Shown here in pieces: positions 63,184 through 64,000 of a DNA stretch of 64,000 nucleotides. A program made the position numbers and the translations under genes. This DNA is from CAYOEV01 sp964403075. GTDB taxonomy: Bacteria; Bacteroidota; Bacteroidia; Cytophagales; Cyclobacteriaceae. The DNA is taken from NCBI GenBank assembly GCA_964403075.1, contig CAYOEV010000001.1, positions 248,001-312,000 of the forward strand, given 5' to 3'. Within the stretch, counting starts at the first letter, position 1. Each line of letters starts with the position of its first letter. Under the pieces are notes generated by a model that saw only the letters and a list, made by a program, of their open reading frames with translations, was not told where the DNA came from and did no database searches.

Positions 63184-64000
63184 ACGAATTCCTGATAATT
63201 GGGGTCACTTTGCTGTTTTCGGCTTTTTTTTCGGGTATAGAAATAGCTTTCATCTCTGCCAATCGGTTGCACATTGAAGTGCTCAGTCAGAAAGGGGCCT
63301 TAACAGGACAAATACTATCGAAGTTTACTGCCAATCAATCGCAATTTCTTGGGACCACGCTGGTGGGTAATAATTTGTCGTTAGTGATCTACGGATACTT
63401 TATGGCGAGAATGATTGAACCTACGCTAATGGAGGTAATACCTGAAGGTGGGCGGACCATTATTCTAGTGACTCAAACCCTGATTTCAACAACAGTGGTA
63501 TTGCTTACGGCAGAATTTTTACCCAAGAGTTTATTTCTAATGAATGCCGATAGATTCCTCCAGGTTTTATCTGTCCCAATGCTCATTATCTATTACCTCA
63601 TGTACCCGGTAACCCGGGCCGTGGTGGGTCTATCGCGGCTAGTGATTAGCAAGTTGATGGATTATGAGTTCTCGGAAGATAAACCGGTTTTTGGGCTTAC
63701 AGATCTCAATAATTACATTAAGCGAAATCTCCGACAAAATAAAATCGATGAGGGCGAAGTAGATGCCAGGATATTGAACAACGCCATCGAGTTTAAAACA
63801 GTGAAAGTGCGCGAGTGCATGATCCCGCGTACAGAGATTGTAGCTGTGGAAGTATCCGAAGAAGTGCGCGTTTTGAAAGAGGCCTTTATCGAAAGTGGGC
63901 ATTCAAAAATTATAATTTATAAGGAAACAATTGATGATGTGGTTGGCTATTGTCACTCGTTGGAAATGTTCAAAAAGCCAAGTGACATTAAATCGATCAT
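63180..64000 (+). CDS. Hemolysin/CorC family protein (CNNM plus CBS domains), 3' end outside window
   Basis: The frame runs from a TTG at 63180, overlapping the previous stop, to the window end (273 codons). The N-terminal CNNM membrane domain contains NEFLIIGVTLLFSAFFSGIE, then IAFISANRLHIEVL and TTLVGNNLSLVIYGYF. A first CBS domain starts after about residue 195 at KVRECMIPRTEIVAVEVSEE. Family members include Mg2+/Co2+ efflux proteins and membrane-bound hemolysin-like proteins. The start could be checked by the next homologues. It ends the envelope operon as far as visible. Confidence 0.85.
   Translation, partial: MNEFLIIGVTLLFSAFFSGIEIAFISANRLHIEVLSQKGALTGQILSKFTANQSQFLGTTLVGNNLSLVIYGYFMARMIEPTLMEVIPEGGRTIILVTQTLISTTVVLLTAEFLPKSLFLMNADRFLQVLSVPMLIIYYLMYPVTRAVVGLSRLVISKLMDYEFSEDKPVFGLTDLNNYIKRNLRQNKIDEGEVDARILNNAIEFKTVKVRECMIPRTEIVAVEVSEEVRVLKEAFIESGHSKIIIYKETIDDVVGYCHSLEMFKKPSDIKSI

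Overview
The window looks like a chromosomal segment of a Bacteroidota bacterium, most likely of the order Cytophagales. The phylum call rests on type IX secretion and gliding proteins (PorP/SprF, a CHU_C-type sorting domain, GldJ), a TonB-dependent receptor next to a DUF4249 lipoprotein, a fused alpha/beta 2-oxoacid dehydrogenase E1, bacillithiol synthesis (BshC), and repeated TAnnTTTG -7 promoter elements. The order is inferred from gene order and protein families, not proven. A run of 10 N at 45547-45556 shows a draft or metagenome assembly. I see no rRNA, tRNA, CRISPR array, insertion sequence or prophage.

Layout. 1-1.6 kb: end of an OmpA/LysM protein. 1.6-9.7 kb: minus-strand surface locus (giant repeat protein, CHU_C-domain protein, PorP/SprF). 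9.9-14.4 kb: rimP-nusA-infB with a leader hairpin. 14.4-18.4 kb: GNAT-like protein, DUF4301, TerB-like protein, S1/P1 nuclease. 18.6-24.2 kb: mfd, gldJ, comF. 24.2-33.1 kb: plus-strand run of a small conserved protein, DUF4175, RsbW-like kinase, ybeY, mnmG, methyltransferase and Ig-like lipoprotein. 33.1-33.4 kb: probable replication origin. 33.4-40.8 kb: TPR protein, lgt, thioesterase, MBL hydrolase, PstS-like lipoprotein, and three uncharacterised genes including a 17-residue tandem-repeat protein. 40.8-43.3 kb: fused E1 and ispF. 43.7-47.0 kb: DUF4249 and TonB receptor. 47.0-50.5 kb: rimO-bshC-cyclo-ligase. 50.5-53 kb: DUF6452/DUF6048-like pair, DUF721 and recF. 53-58 kb: pdhA, TPR protein, ribH, Na+/H+ antiporter, glutamate dehydrogenase family. 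58.1-64 kb: anmK, coaX, then an envelope operon (outer-membrane protein, TPR protein, lptC, small membrane protein, hemolysin/CorC family, cut by the window end).

The strongest non-coding result is that the window appears to contain oriC. A 345-base gene-free stretch at 33091-33434 and its edges carry several DnaA-box-like 9-mers and an AT-rich tract. The plus strand changes from C-rich on the left to G-rich on the right at this point. Two perfect parS palindromes (TGTTCCACGTGGAACA) lie 4.5 kb to the left, at the ybeY/mnmG junction. dnaA is not in the window.

Most of the rest is housekeeping: translation and transcription (rimP, nusA, infB, mnmG, ybeY, rimO), repair (mfd, recF), cofactors (ribH, coaX, ispF, folate, bacillithiol) and envelope biogenesis (lgt, lptC, anmK). 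The accessory signals are the giant repeat-protein/T9SS locus, whose gene holds a 329-base exact in-frame direct repeat, and the 17-residue repeat protein with its unknown neighbours.
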